Assembly (NCBI GenBank): GCA_030272155.1
Contig: CP126203.1
Span: forward strand, 2,046,001-2,110,000
Source of the DNA: Tetradesmus obliquus
Taxonomy: Eukaryota > Chlorophyta > Chlorophyceae > Sphaeropleales > Scenedesmaceae
Direction of reading: 5' to 3'
Length of the DNA: 64,000 nucleotides
In this document: one piece after another, positions 25,493-36,346 of the stretch
How positions within the stretch are numbered: position 1 is the stretch's first letter
Layout of the letters: each line of letters opens with the position of its first letter
Position numbers and translations under genes: made by a program
The notes under the pieces: generated by a model
What the model was told of the DNA's origin: nothing
The model's input: only the letters and a program-made list of their open reading frames with translations
Database searches by the model: none

Positions 25493-26715
25493 GCGGCAGC
25501 CTGTGTTAGCTGTATGTGGACTGAAGGCCAGCCAACACCCCCAGGCAGAGTTGCAGCACTCGCCGTTTCGCTGCTGAGCACACAGACTGCCTAATGCAGC
25601 TAGAGCAGCAGGTGCTACACGCCATATGTACATCGCTTGCAGCACATCGCTACACCACATGCGTTTCGTCACAACATCATACAATATCGCTCAAAGCCCG
25701 CCGCTCGCACCTTGCCGACACTTCATCTACAGCTGCAGGGTCCATAGCGCCGCTGCTGCTGCTGCCGCCCGAAGGCTCTCTGTCAAGACTTGGTGCAGCA
25801 GCAGCAGCAGCAGCAGCAGGCAGCTCAGGGGGACCTGGGGAGGCAGAGGTCCTCAGGCGCTGCAGCACAGCCACTCGAAGCTGCTGCAACAGCTGCTGCT
25901 GCAGCTGCGCCGGCCGCTGCTGACCTGTTGCATTCTGCTGCTGCTGCTGCTGCTGCATAAGGTGCCGCTGCTGGTCCATTGCAAGCTGCTGCTGCAGCTG
26001 CTGCCTCTGTGGCGACATGGCGGCAGAGATTGCAGCAGCAGCAGCTGGCAAACTTGGTGAGGATTGCAGCAGCCGCAGCTGCGGCTGCTGCTGCCACGCA
26101 GTTGCACCAGCAACAGCAAGCGGCTGGGCTGCTGCTGCTGCTGCAGCTGGTGCTGTGCTTGCATCATTCGCTGCTGACAGCAGCGTTGTAAGCTGCGGGA
26201 TGAGCTGCTGATCCTCCTGCACCCGTGCGCGCAACTGCTGCAGCAGCAGCTGCACCAGGTGCTGCTGCTGCTGCTGCTGCTGCGGCAGCTGCTGCTGCTG
26301 CTGGTGGTGGTGGTCTTGAAGTAGGGCGAATACCTGCTGGCTGATCTTTTCGATAAGCTGGTCACGCAGCGCTGCAGGTGGGCGCAGTGGCAAGTGCAGG
26401 CTGCTGCCAGCAGCTGGTGACAATGCCAGCAGCTGCTGCTGCAGTGACTGCATGTTGCTGGCAGTGAGCGATGTGCCTGTGCCAGCAGCCGGTGACACAG
26501 CCAGCAGCTGCTGCTGCAGTGACTGCATGTTGCTGGCAGTGAGCGATGTGCCTGTGCCAGCAGCCGGTGACACAGCCAGCAGCTGCTGCAGTGACTGCAT
26601 GTTGCTGGCAGGAAACGATGATGGCGATGCACCTGTGATTGACCCGCTGCGGGCTTCCTGCAGAGTGTGACTGTGCGGGCCGGCACCCTGCGCAAGCTGC
26701 AGCAGCTGCTGCTGC

Positions 26716-26751
<36 letters not shown>

Positions 26752-27224
26752 GGTTGCGGCTGCAAGCTCTTCAGCTGCTGCATTGCCTGGCGCATTTTGG
26801 ACTCTAAAGGGTCATCGTCAACAGGACCTGGCAGGGCCTGCATTGCTGCCTGCAGCTGCCGCCGCAGCTGGTCCTGCTTGGCCCTCCGCTGCAGTGCCTC
26901 TTGTGCTGCTTTCTGGGCGAAGCTTTCGCCTCGGCGGGGCTGCTGCAAGGAGCTGTGTGCTGCAGCCACATCGCTGTCTGCTGCTGTGTCAGCGGACGCA
27001 GCTGTGGGCTGCGGCACGCTGGGGCTTGCTGCTGCTGCTGCTGCTGCTGCTGGTGTGGATACGGTGGAAAGTATGCCAGCTGCTGCTGCTGCTGCTTTCG
27101 TGCCTGCATCAGTGCTGTTCACATCCTGCTGCTGGCGCACATCGCCCTGGCCACGGCCTGGCATCTCCTGCCCTAGCACAGCTCGCTGCTGCTGTGCTGA
27201 TGCCGTGTCAGGGCGAGGAGGCAT
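23543..27224 (-). CDS. Gln-rich AT-hook nuclear protein, one internal exon unresolved
   Basis: Exons: 27224-25711, 25401-25321, 25274-25231, an unresolved short exon between about 25220 and 24700, and 24698-23543. The last exon encodes an AT-hook (KRKRGRPRKRP), and a second basic stretch (KDSKRAKA) could be a nuclear signal. Exon 1 holds long Gln tracts, a charged segment (FAQKAAQEALQRRAKQDQLR) and a three-fold repeat of about 23 residues. Exon 2 reads LEASIGANTRRSQLPADSQ. This with the Gln-richness faintly recalls the KIX region of plant Mediator subunit 15, but the match is too short to assign. Acceptors lie directly behind (CTG)n tracts. Known: AT-hooks bind the minor groove of AT-rich DNA. 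Inferred: a chromatin or transcription factor. Confidence 0.55.
24118..24221 (-). repeat. In-frame repeat APFSPALP in the AT-hook protein
   Basis: Three tandem copies of a 33-36-bp unit encoding (A)nPFSPALP in the last exon. Units differ only in Ala-run length, and the reading frame is kept throughout. Confidence 0.85.
24746..24960 (+). repeat. TGCAT/GCATGG pentamer-hexamer array in intron
   Basis: Starts and ends with pure GCATT pentamers. The middle has degenerated into ATGGCATT and ATGGCATGCCATTTT units. It lies immediately upstream (in the minus sense) of the last exon's acceptor. Confidence 0.9.
26400..26615 (-). repeat. In-frame repeat NMQSLQQ...SPAAGTGTSLTAS, three copies
   Basis: Units of 66-69 bp encoding about 22-23 residues in exon 1 of the AT-hook gene. 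The two central copies are nearly identical at DNA level, so the expansion is recent. Confidence 0.85.
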
Positions 27225-29024
27225 GCAGGGCAGCTTCTAGCCAGCCCATGACGGGAAGAAATTCCGGCCTGTGAAGCAGCGCGAATGGTTTGCAGCAGCA
27301 GCAGCGAAGATCGTGCATGGCTGTACACGGACGGATGGTCCCCGCTACGCTGCTGGGAGGACTCAGGCGGAGGTGCTTGTTCGTGCGTGTGCAGAGTCTG
27401 ACTCAGCGCATCTTTGTACTGAATCAAGCAATTTGCGCTGCCACATGTCTCAACAGGGAGCACGAACACCAGCACCCTTCACTCACCAAAAGGACTGCGC
27501 ACCTCAAGCAGCAGCGGCCGAAGCCCAGCAGTCAAAAGACTGCGGAGTGAACGCAAAAGGGGTACGATAACCTCAAGCCTTCATCTGCTGCGTGCAGCCT
27601 TCACTGAGCAGCAACTTTGATGAGCAATGTGGCTGTGGTTGATCAATACGTACTGTTTGATCATCTGAATACGTAGAGGTAATAAGAAATACAACAAGCT
27701 GTGCCCAGTGCGTACCTCAGCAGTCTTGAGCCTATGGTACCGTCAAAGCTGGAGCAGGTTTTGCTAATGGAGAGCGGCAAGGCCAAGAGCGAAGTTTTTG
27801 AGCCACAGTTTTTCAACTATAACAAAATAAATACAAATGCCGCGCGTGCGTTCCACAATCATTACTGTAAAGTTCAGATCTTCCTGAGAGGTCCGTCAAT
27901 CCTCGCCAATCACCTGCAACGCTTCCTGATTCAATGAATAATATTTGAGGTGTGAAGTGAATGGCAATGTACTGGCAAGAGGAGACAACAATCGTCACCA
28001 TCGTAAAGTTGACGTCCCTTTTATATGATTCCTGCATGGGACCAATGCGGTTCAACGACATGTTTGTGTACGATACAAGTTTCACCTTGATTTGAATCAA
28101 TCGCTTCTGGAATGTCGTGTGATACCTGAGTTTTCACCGCGATCTACTGCCTGCATGCATGGGGGTACAGTACACACAAGCTGCGCAAACTTTGAATTAA
28201 ATTTGTCGGCCCAGTCAGCAAGCTGATACCCTAGGCTGTGTGAGTGCGCCCTCCTTGCGTTGCTGCGTATCATGCAAACTTTGATTAAGCACCCAGCCCT
28301 GGCAAGACAGACACCGTCACTGGGAGCAGTGTCAAAGGCAAGTTGCATGCCGCCGCACGCTATGCTGATGACAGCAGCACACCACAAACTGTATAAAGAA
28401 TCGCAGGGAAGACGATACAATCTGCAATAGCCGCATGCAACATTTTGCTCACTCACATATCTAGAAGGCCCCCCCCAAAGGCACCATGGCTGAGGCTCAG
28501 TGCGCTGTACTCGGACACTGGAAGTGCAGCCAGCAGCACCTGTACTTACACAATGCAGTGATGCCAAGGACGAGGGCTGCTGCAGATCAGACTGCCAATC
28601 ACTGCACACCCCTTCGGGATCGGGTCCTTCGGGATCCTGGAGCGTTACAGATTCGTCCTTTACACCAGTGGTGGCTGCAGTGCGCTGCAGCCAGGCCAGC
28701 ACATACATAGCACATTTGCTTGACAACAGCCAGAGAAGCAGACACCATACAGCCGCAGCACCACGTCAGCTGTGGGCACACATTAGGAAGCCTCACCACA
28801 CAAAACATCCTGCAAGCATTGCTTAAACTACCGCCTCGGGCCACGTTTTTAAGCTGAGCAACGGAAACACAGCCGGTTTTCAAGCCAATCACAGGCTCAT
28901 TGGGCAACCACCGAATCAGAGCACCACCTGCTCCAAAACATCCCCGAAGCCCCACCACATGAAACCTCGGTAGCCTCACAAACACAAAACCCCAGCTGCT
29001 GACACCACCGCCTGGGACAACCAC
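27225..29024. other. Intergenic region between two minus-strand genes
   Basis: Upstream region of the AT-hook gene and 3' region of the NIPA-like gene. Open frames at 27701-27937 (+) and 28097-28726 (-) show no recognisable domain. It holds the second copy of the 43-bp repeat. Confidence 0.5.
28398..28440 (+). repeat. Dispersed 43-bp repeat, copy 2
   Basis: Near-identical to 19071-19113, three mismatches, same orientation, 9.3 kb apart. Confidence 0.7.
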
Positions 29025-31729
29025 CTACTCCAAAGCATCCACAACCTGCCTGGCCCTAGCCAGCACTGCAGCAGTGCTGTCAAACTGCCCCGGCCGCGGC
29101 ACACTCCCTAGCTGCCCAGCAGCAGCAGCAGCCTCCTGTTGCCCCTGCCTGCCTGCAGCCGCCAGCTGCTGCTCCTCCAATTGCTCCTGCAATGCAAGCA
29201 GTGTGCTGGACCAACCTAGCGCCAGCGCAGCTGCTGCTGCTGCTGCTGCTGCGCTGTTTGGTGCTGCTGCCTTTGCTGCTGACAAGTGCACCCAGGGGCA
29301 CCACACCCTGTGCTGGGAGACAGGGTTGAAGCAGCGGCTAGGGCCAGCATCGTGTGATGCTGCTGCTGCTGCTGCAAGCAGGCTAGGCTGCCTCATGAAA
29401 CTCAGCGCACCACCAGATGCTGCTGCTGCTGCATTCTCCTTTGCTTGATGTGCATTTGGGTCGCCTACATTTGCACCTGTGCCTGATGCGTCAGCAGCAG
29501 CTGGTGCCGGCGACGGCGAAGACACAACAGCAGCCGCAGCAGCAGCGCTGGATGATCTGCGCCGCTTGGTGCGCTGCTCCTCATCCTTCAGTGCCCCCAG
29601 GCCAAAAACAGGTGCAGGAGAGCCAGCCTGCGCTGCTGCTGCTGCTGCCGCTGGAGGCCCCGCCGCGCCTTCAAACACACTGGCAGCAGCAGGAGAACCC
29701 GCCATGCAAAACAAGCTGCTGCTGCCAGCAGCACCATCAGCACCGTCCTGCCGATCTGCGCTGGCACGCGCAGCGGCAGCAGCAGCAGCGCTGCCAAATG
29801 CAGGCACAGGCGGCGACCCAAACGGCCCTGAGCCACCCATTGCTGCTGCTGCCGGGACAAGAGCAGCCCCGGGGCTGGCCCTGCTAGGGCTTAGCAGCAT
29901 GCCGCTGCCGCCAGAACCCTGCCTGCTGAACCCTAACCCTAAGCCCTGGCCGCTAGCACCCGGCCCAAAGCTGCCGCCGCCGCTGCCTGCACTGGCGCGG
30001 CCGAATAGCCCTGCAGCAGCAGGTGCCAGGAGGGACCCTCCGGCAATGGTGTGGAACAGGCTGCTCACAACAGCATCAGGTGCTGCCCCTGCTGCTGCTG
30101 CTGCTGCATCCAAACCTTGCTGCTGCTGCTGATGGTCGGTTTCCATGTCAGCTGCTGCAGGATGTGACAAACTTGCCCCTGGGCTGCCAGCCCTAGCTGC
30201 TGCAAGCGGCCGCCCTGCTACTTCAGCTGCTGCTGCTGCTGGCATGTCTGCCTCACCTCCCTGCGCTACACCTGCTGCATCTGCTGCTGCAATTGGCTCC
30301 ACATGTCTCACTGCTGCTGCCTCTGCAGCACTCACCAGTGCAGCTGCCTTGGAAGCAAGCTGGGCAGCATAAAAGGGCCCGGAGCAGCAAAACTGCCACA
30401 GCCCAACACGGCTGCCACACAGCTCACAGTCTAGCACTGCATGCGCACTACTGATGCTGCTGCTGCTGCTGCCATCAGCTGACACGGCACCAGCGCCAGA
30501 TCCTGCTGCTGCTGAGCTGCTTCCAGCACTGTGGCGGCGGCTCGGCAGCAAGTGCGACACTCCGAATGCGCTGCCAGTAGCGGCGGCGTTGCTGGTGGCC
30601 GAATGCTGTGGCAGCAGCTGCTGCACTCTCCACCCGCACAGCGCTAGCAGCACCGCTGCCTGCTGCCTACTTAGCAGCACACCGCTGCTGCTGCTGCTGC
30701 TGCGGCCCGCAGCACAACTTGCTGCTGCTGCTGCTGCTGCTTGCTGCATTGCCTCAAGTGGCATGTGCATCTGTGCAGCCAGTGCCTGCAGCAGTGACGC
30801 ATCCTGCAGCTGCAGCACTGCTATTCCTGCAAGCTGTGACAGCGCTGCCTGCGGCACTGCCGGCAGCTGCTGCAGCCGCTGCAGTTCCTGCAAGCGGCTG
30901 GCGTAACTTCCTGCAAGCCGGCTGCTGGGCAAGATGGGGAACCGCAGCTGGCTTGCAGCAGCAGCAGCAGCAGCAGCAGCTGAGGTGGGACCCGGAGTAC
31001 TAACAATGCTGCTGCTGCTGCTGCGGTGAGGGCAGCAGGGGTCATGGCCCTGCGTAAGCTGCTGTATGAAGTCACGCACAATGCCTGCGCCGCTATCTGT
31101 GAGCGGGTTTGCCGGCAGCTTCACCCACACCTGCAGAAAAAGGCGGCAACGGTGTGCAAGCGGTTACGCAATGCTGGCACAGTTGATTGTGCAACGCCGG
31201 GATTGCAGCCCTTGCTGATCAATGTATAACAGTTGCATCTGCCCTGCCAGAATGCAGCAAAGTTTTTGGTGAGTGCAGTGTTGATGATTTACCGCTGCAC
31301 GCTCAGCTGTATCAGGCTAGAGACCACAGACAACAGGCATCAGGCAAGCTGCAGTGCTGCACGGATCATGCCCGCACACTCCAGCAGCTATGCACAATAG
31401 AGTAAAACGGATGAGGCGACATCAGATATGACTTGGTAATGTTGGGCAAAAACAATCAAGCGTACCTTGCAGCCGCAAGAGTCACATGTCAGCACATCAG
31501 GCCCTGTGTTGCGCCAGCCCTTGACTGCACACTCTACAGCAGACAGCCCAGCAGGCTTTCCGAACCAGGTCGTAACGGAAAACGACTGCAGCCTGCTGAA
31601 CAATGCCTGTTGCTCTAATGGGATGATTGGCGCCTGCTGCTGGGCTGATCTTGCAGTGCCATTGGCGCCTGGGGGTGCATACACGAGCTGATCCAGCAGC
31701 TGCTTGGCCCTGTTGTAGGCCTCAGACAT
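29025..31729 (-). CDS. NIPA/ZC3HC1-type C3HC zinc-finger protein (about 789 aa)
   Basis: Two exons: 31729-31466 (88 codons) and 31130-29025 (TAG), joined in phase 0 by an intron with a strong CAAG|GTACGC donor and TTCTGCAG acceptor. The join rebuilds a C3HC zinc finger: TTWFGKPAGLSAVECAVKGW and CDSCGCK from exon 1, then QLTQGHDPCCPHR from exon 2. A second Rsm1-like half follows, with CELCGSRVGLWQF and, after a long Ala/Ser/Gly-rich spacer, QHRVWCPW. The spacer has a KRRR nuclear signal and many Ser/Pro sites. In animals ZC3HC1/NIPA and in yeast Pml39 are nuclear-pore-basket proteins; a similar location is inferred here. The start at 31729 is preferred over 31747 because both are in frame and the downstream one resembles family N termini. 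It is much longer than human NIPA (about 500 aa) because of the spacer. Confidence 0.85.
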
Positions 31730-32164
31730 TGCCGATGGCGGGTGCAAGAAACGGGCTTGCTTGCCAATGCAGAATCAGGCTTCTTTTCGACTGCAGCAGA
31801 CTGCTGCTGAGTCACTTGCAGAACAGCAGCTCGACAGTCCTCTCAATCGATAAAAAGAGAAATTAAACGTTCAAGGTAATGATGGACAGTGTGGGGGACC
31901 GTACCGAGATCAGCTGTGATTATGGCATGTTTCGTCTGTTCAGTTGCCGTTCGAATGGACTTTGAGCAGTAAGCACAAGGAGCAACACGTGTACACAGCT
32001 GATGTCATTTACAGCAGTCCGAAACGATCAGCTGCCGACGGCCCTGTGCAGATAGATCACCCCCGGGCGGGCGCTTCTTCTACTACCGTACACGTTTGTG
32101 CTGATCACTTGTGATACTTGCAGGACATCACCATTACCTTGTTTAAGCAGCATGGTGCACCAGC
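31730..32164. promoter_or_regulatory. Divergent intergenic region between NIPA-like and mitoferrin genes
   Basis: 435 bp separate the two start codons. No specific promoter element could be picked out. A shared promoter is inferred from the head-to-head arrangement. Confidence 0.45.
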
Positions 32165-35100
32165 ATGGCGCCTGAACACAACACCGCACACCACGTAGCA
32201 GTGCCTTCAGCAGTAGCAGCAGCAAGTTGCGTGGAGGCCGCAAGCAGCGGCATCCACGCGACTCTGGGTATAGAGCATAGAACGTTTCATCCAGTCAACA
32301 TGGACCAGCACGCTCAGCTTCGCAGGACAGCTGACAACCTGCAAACCCCAGAGGCGTCATCCTCATCTATTTCAGACGGGCGCACCTTTGTTGCTGTGAG
32401 ACAACACACGCAGCAGCTGACCCCTCTACTCTTAAAAACTGCTTGTCAGCATACTGGTACCTGCAGTGCATATCCTTGTTGCAAGCTGCCTCAGAGCTAC
32501 ACCAGGCAGGCCATGTTACCTCCCTTAACACGGGCTCAGGCTGCAAGCCAAATCCTCTCTCCTGTCTTACCTCAGCGCAACTGCTTGCCTGTGCATTAAA
32601 AAGGCAGAGTGTACCTGTACTGCTGCCTGCAGCACATGCTGGCTGGCGCTGCTGCTGGCATCACAGAGCACACAGCCATGTATCCAGTGGACACCATAAA
32701 GACGCGCATGCAGGCACTCAGCCATCCAGGCCAGCGGGTGAGTGACGCAACTAGGTCTTTCCTGCAAGCACTTTCCTGCAAGTGCTTTCCTGCAAGCGCT
32801 TTCCTGCAAGTGCTTTCTTGCAAGCGCTTTCCTGCAAGGGCCCGCCAGCAGCGGCAATACAAAATATATGCAGCTGAGCTTGTTGGAAGCATATGTTTGA
32901 TGGCTTTTGGTGGTTGCTGCAGTCAAGCTGCTGGCATGCAAGGCTTGGCAACTGCCATGCGATGGTTAGGCGGGGAGGTCGGCAGCATCTAAGCCTGCAC
33001 AGCAGCTTGCACAGCAGCAGCTGCTGCTGTGGTAGCTGGTGCGTGGTGTGCCATCAGTTGCCTCCACAGGCAAAATCACCAGCAGCAGACAGCGCTGCAG
33101 CCGGCTCCCACCGCAAGTAAGCGGAGCTCTGCTGCCGCTCTGGTGTTACCAACATGCTCATCTCAATGTCGTTTTGATGTCGTGCTTTTGCAGTTGCACG
33201 GCTCTGTGGTGCGGGCGCTGCGAGCTGTCGTGCGGCGAGAGGGCGTGGCCGGGCTGTACAGAGGTGTAGGAGCAGTGGCCTGGGGCGCAGGGTGAGTCAG
33301 CAGCACACCAATGGGCATGACAGCGTTAGTAACATGTTACCAGGCTCGCGGCTAGGTACAGCGCGCAGCACACCAACGGGTGCTGATGATAGCGTTGGTA
33401 ACAGTGTTACCAGGCTCGCGGTGCTCACGGTGCTGTCAGCAGCAGTAGCAGCGGCTGGTGCAGGAGGACGCTGCAGGCTCGTAATGGCAGCCGTGCAGGC
33501 CATGAGCTCTCCTTCCTCACGCATGCATGTTGCAAAGCCCTATGTGGAGCACATGTGCTGCCTGCTGGTACTCGTTGCAGGCCAACTCACGCGATGTACT
33601 TTGCAACCTATGAGCAGGCCCAGCAGCTGCTGGCATGCTGTCATAATGCCTTTTGTGTGTGTGCTGCACGTGCTGCTTGCAGGCCGGCGCACGCGATGTA
33701 CTTTGCAACCTACGAGCAGGCCAAGCAGCTGCTGGGCGGCAACCGGGCCGGCTACCAATGGCTGCCCACAGCAGCAGCAGGCGCCATCGCCACCATTGTT
33801 AATGACGGCTTCATGACGCCTGTTGATGTGGTGAAGCAGCGGCTGCAGGTGGCCCACAGCCCGTACAAGGGTCTGGCAGACTGCACGCGGCAAATACTGC
33901 AGCACGAGGGCGTGGGCGCGCTCTACAAGTCGTACAGGTGAGTCCATGCAGCGATCAAGGTTGTTGTAGCTGTGAGAGCTGCCGCCAGCGCTACACGTCA
34001 GCAGCAGGGAACAGGGTAGTTACAGCATCCGCTTGAGCTGCTGCTCGCAATTCCTAGCGGCTCTGTACAGCTGCCTTGACATAACACCCTTCTACTATCA
34101 GTCGGTGACAGCGTGCCTGGCACGGTCTTGCATATCTGTGTCTGTCATCTTCCGCAGTTCAAACATTGTCATATGTCATGTTATATGTTACATCCGCAGG
34201 ACCACGGTGCTGATGAACGTGCCCTTTACGGCCATGCACTTCTCCGTGTATGAGGCAGCCAAGAAGTGGCTGCTGCATGTAGACAATGAGGAGGCAGAGG
34301 AGCGGCTGAGCGTGCAGCTGGTGGCAGGTGGGTTGCGGTTTGTTGTTGATCTGTTGATCTGTTATGGTTTGCAGTGCTGCACTCGCATTTGACGTTGTCT
34401 GGCCGCGACAATGGAGCAGAGGAGCGGCCGAGCGTGCAGCTGGTTGCGGGTGCGGCGCTGTCGGTGGGCTCTCTTGGTATTGTTGCAGCTGTTTGGGGTG
34501 GTACAGCATTGTAAGAGGCGGCCAAGAAGTGTGCTGCTTGTAGACATTGAGGTGGCGGAGGAGCGGCTGAGCGTGCAGCTGGTGGCAGGTGGGTTGCGGT
34601 TTGTTGTTGATCTGTTGATTTGTTATGGGTTGCAGTGCTGCACTTGCATTTGACGTTGTCTGGCCGCGACAATGGAGCAGAGGGGCGGCTGAGCGTGCAG
34701 CTGGTGGCAGGGCGGCTCTGAGCGTGACCTGTCGTGTGTTTGGGTTGCCTGGTGCACCTTGCCGACTGGTGTCTTTTTTTGTGACATTGAGGAGGCAGAG
34801 GAGTGGCTGAGCGTGCAGCTGGTGGCAGGTGCGGCGTGCTGCTCTGCTGCATGCTCCTTGCATTGTGTGTCCTGCGCAGCTTGTCGCGCCCCTTCGCGCA
34901 GCGGCGGCGGCTTCATCTCAGATGCGCACCTGACTCTCGCATGGATTACTCTTTATGATTATCGAGTCTGGCTGTGCGCTGCTGCAGCCAACAGCACTTG
35001 CGTCATGTATCCTGACCGATTGGCTGCCTGACTGCCTCCTTGCTGCTGCTGCACCGCGCTGTGCACGACAGGCGGTCTGGCGGGCGGCGCTGCAGCGGCA

Positions 35101-35813
35101 GTGACCACGCCGCTGGACGTGGTCAAGACGCGGCTGCAGACAGAGGGCGTGCACTCCAGCAAACGATACGGCACCACAGCGGTGGTGAGCAACGCAGCAG
35201 CAGCAGGGTCAGCAGCGGCGGCAGCAGCAGCAGCAGGGACAGCAGCATGAAAGCAGCTGGAAGCTGTTGGTGCGCGTGCTGTGCGGTGCGCTGGTGGTTG
35301 TACTTACACATCATGCAGTTGCCAGTGCTGCGACGGCTGGCTGCAGTCATATTGTGCGTCATGTTTCCCTGCTTTATGGCGTTGCCGCCGCCGCAGCTGC
35401 CTCCTAGCCTGTCCTTTCTGTCTGCTGTTATGCGCAGATGTGGCGCATCACCTGTGCTGCATCATACGTTTTCTTGCTGCTGCCACTGCAAGTACATCCT
35501 GTTTGCCATGTCTGTTGTGCTGCTGCAGCTGCCGGTGCTGCGCCGCATCATCCAGGAAGAGGGCATGGCTCTGTCGCCACTGAGCACATGCCCTTTCCTA
35601 CTGCCACACTAAATAAATGTATTGTACCATGTGCTCCTGCAGCTGCCGGTGCTGCGGCGCATCATCCAGGAAGAGGGCATGGCCACTATCTGGAGGGGCA
35701 TGAAGCCGCGTGTGCTGTTCAACGCGCCCGCAGCAGCAGTGTCCTGGGGCACTTACGAAACAATGAAGGACCTGCTGCTGGGGCCTGAGGCACAGGGGCA
35801 CCACCACCACTGA
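32165..35813 (+). CDS. Mitoferrin-like mitochondrial carrier (SLC25 family), 366 aa
   Basis: Exons 32165-32395, 32633-32737, 33194-33291, 33683-33937, 34200-34327, 35072-35184 and 35643-35813 total 1101 nt with all phases matching. Three carrier repeats carry the P-x-D-x-x-K/R motifs: [20 protein letters not shown] and [10 protein letters not shown]. Mitoferrin hallmarks include [20 protein letters not shown] and [12 protein letters not shown]. Mitoferrins import iron across the inner mitochondrial membrane for haem and Fe-S cluster synthesis; substrate here is inferred from family. The first 85 residues are Ser/Ala-rich and weakly conserved. The C terminus ends in four His. Its introns hold several partial copies of exons 4, 5 and 7. 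Confidence 0.87.
32758..32842 (+). repeat. 14-bp tandem repeat in mitoferrin intron 2
   Basis: Six copies of TTTCCTGCAAGYRC, starting 20 bp after the exon-2 donor. Each copy contains a pyrimidine run plus CTGCAAG, resembling a weak acceptor. Confidence 0.9.
33581..33636 (+). repeat. 5'-partial copy of mitoferrin exon 4
   Basis: Behind its own TTGCAG acceptor it reads [17 protein letters not shown] in the same phase as the true exon (33683), then runs into intron sequence without a donor. It may compete as an acceptor but cannot complete an exon. Confidence 0.85.
34408..34828 (+). repeat. Four 3'-partial copies of mitoferrin exon 5
   Basis: The end of exon 5 (GAGGCAGAGGAGCGGCTGAG..., [14 protein letters not shown]) recurs near 34408-34450, 34542-34588, 34668-34711 and 34784-34828, all downstream of the exon. 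Part of the following intron is duplicated with them. Donors are intact in some copies (GCAGGTGGG) and altered in others. Confidence 0.85.
35319..35571 (+). repeat. Two 5'-partial copies of mitoferrin exon 7
   Basis: 35529-35571 repeats [14 protein letters not shown] behind a CTGCAG acceptor. 35319-35336 is a shorter, decayed copy. Both are upstream of the true exon at 35643. Confidence 0.8.
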
Positions 35814-35871
35814 GGCTTTAGGTCGTTAGGGTTCAGGGTTTTGTTTGAGGGCTGCTGAACCTCAGGTGCAG

Positions 35872-36038
35872 ATGAGGACCTGCTGCTGGGGCCTGAGGCG
35901 CAGCAGGGACACCACCACTGAGTTTTAGGTTTTAGGGTTGTGTTAAACAGCAGCAGCAGGTGCTGAACCTCAGGTGCAGATGAGAACCTGCTGCTGGGGC
36001 CCGAGGCGCAGCAGGCGCAGCAGCACCACCGCCACTGA
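35872..36038 (+). repeat. Two tail copies of the mitoferrin C terminus in the 3' flank
   Basis: At 35872-35921 and about 35980-36038 the segment coding LLLGPEAQ...HHH-stop is repeated with its TGA. Shared spacers contain CTGAACCTCAGGTGCAGATG. Length differences sit in the CAG run. Confidence 0.85.
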
Positions 36039-36314
36039 CGCTATAAGGTTTAGTTCAGCAGCAGCAGCAGCAGCAGCAGCTGCTGCTGAGCTGCAGTGGA
36101 GGTTGCTCCCTGTCAGCAGCAGATGCTGCTGCAACTGCTGCTGCAGTGTGCTGTGGCATCACGTGTGTGCAGTACCAAGTGGCCAGCATACAGCGATGCT
36201 ACAGCCACAGCAGCCTCCATAGCTTGGCAAGACATAAGCAGTTGTTTGACAGCAACAGCAGCAAAGACTGCTGACCCAGCAGTGCAGCAGATGCTGAATC
36301 AATGAATGTAGATG

Positions 36315-36346
<32 letters not shown>

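Noticed and set aside
25378-25594. Open frames of almost pure poly-Ala or poly-Ser/Gln on both strands
   Set aside because: They are translations of a CAG/CGG triplet tract. The tract sits in the intron just before an acceptor of the AT-hook gene.
27701-28726. Open frames of 78 aa (+) and 209 aa (-) in the intergenic region
   Set aside because: No domain, biased toward Cys/Leu from antisense triplets, and the longer one covers the dispersed 43-bp repeat.
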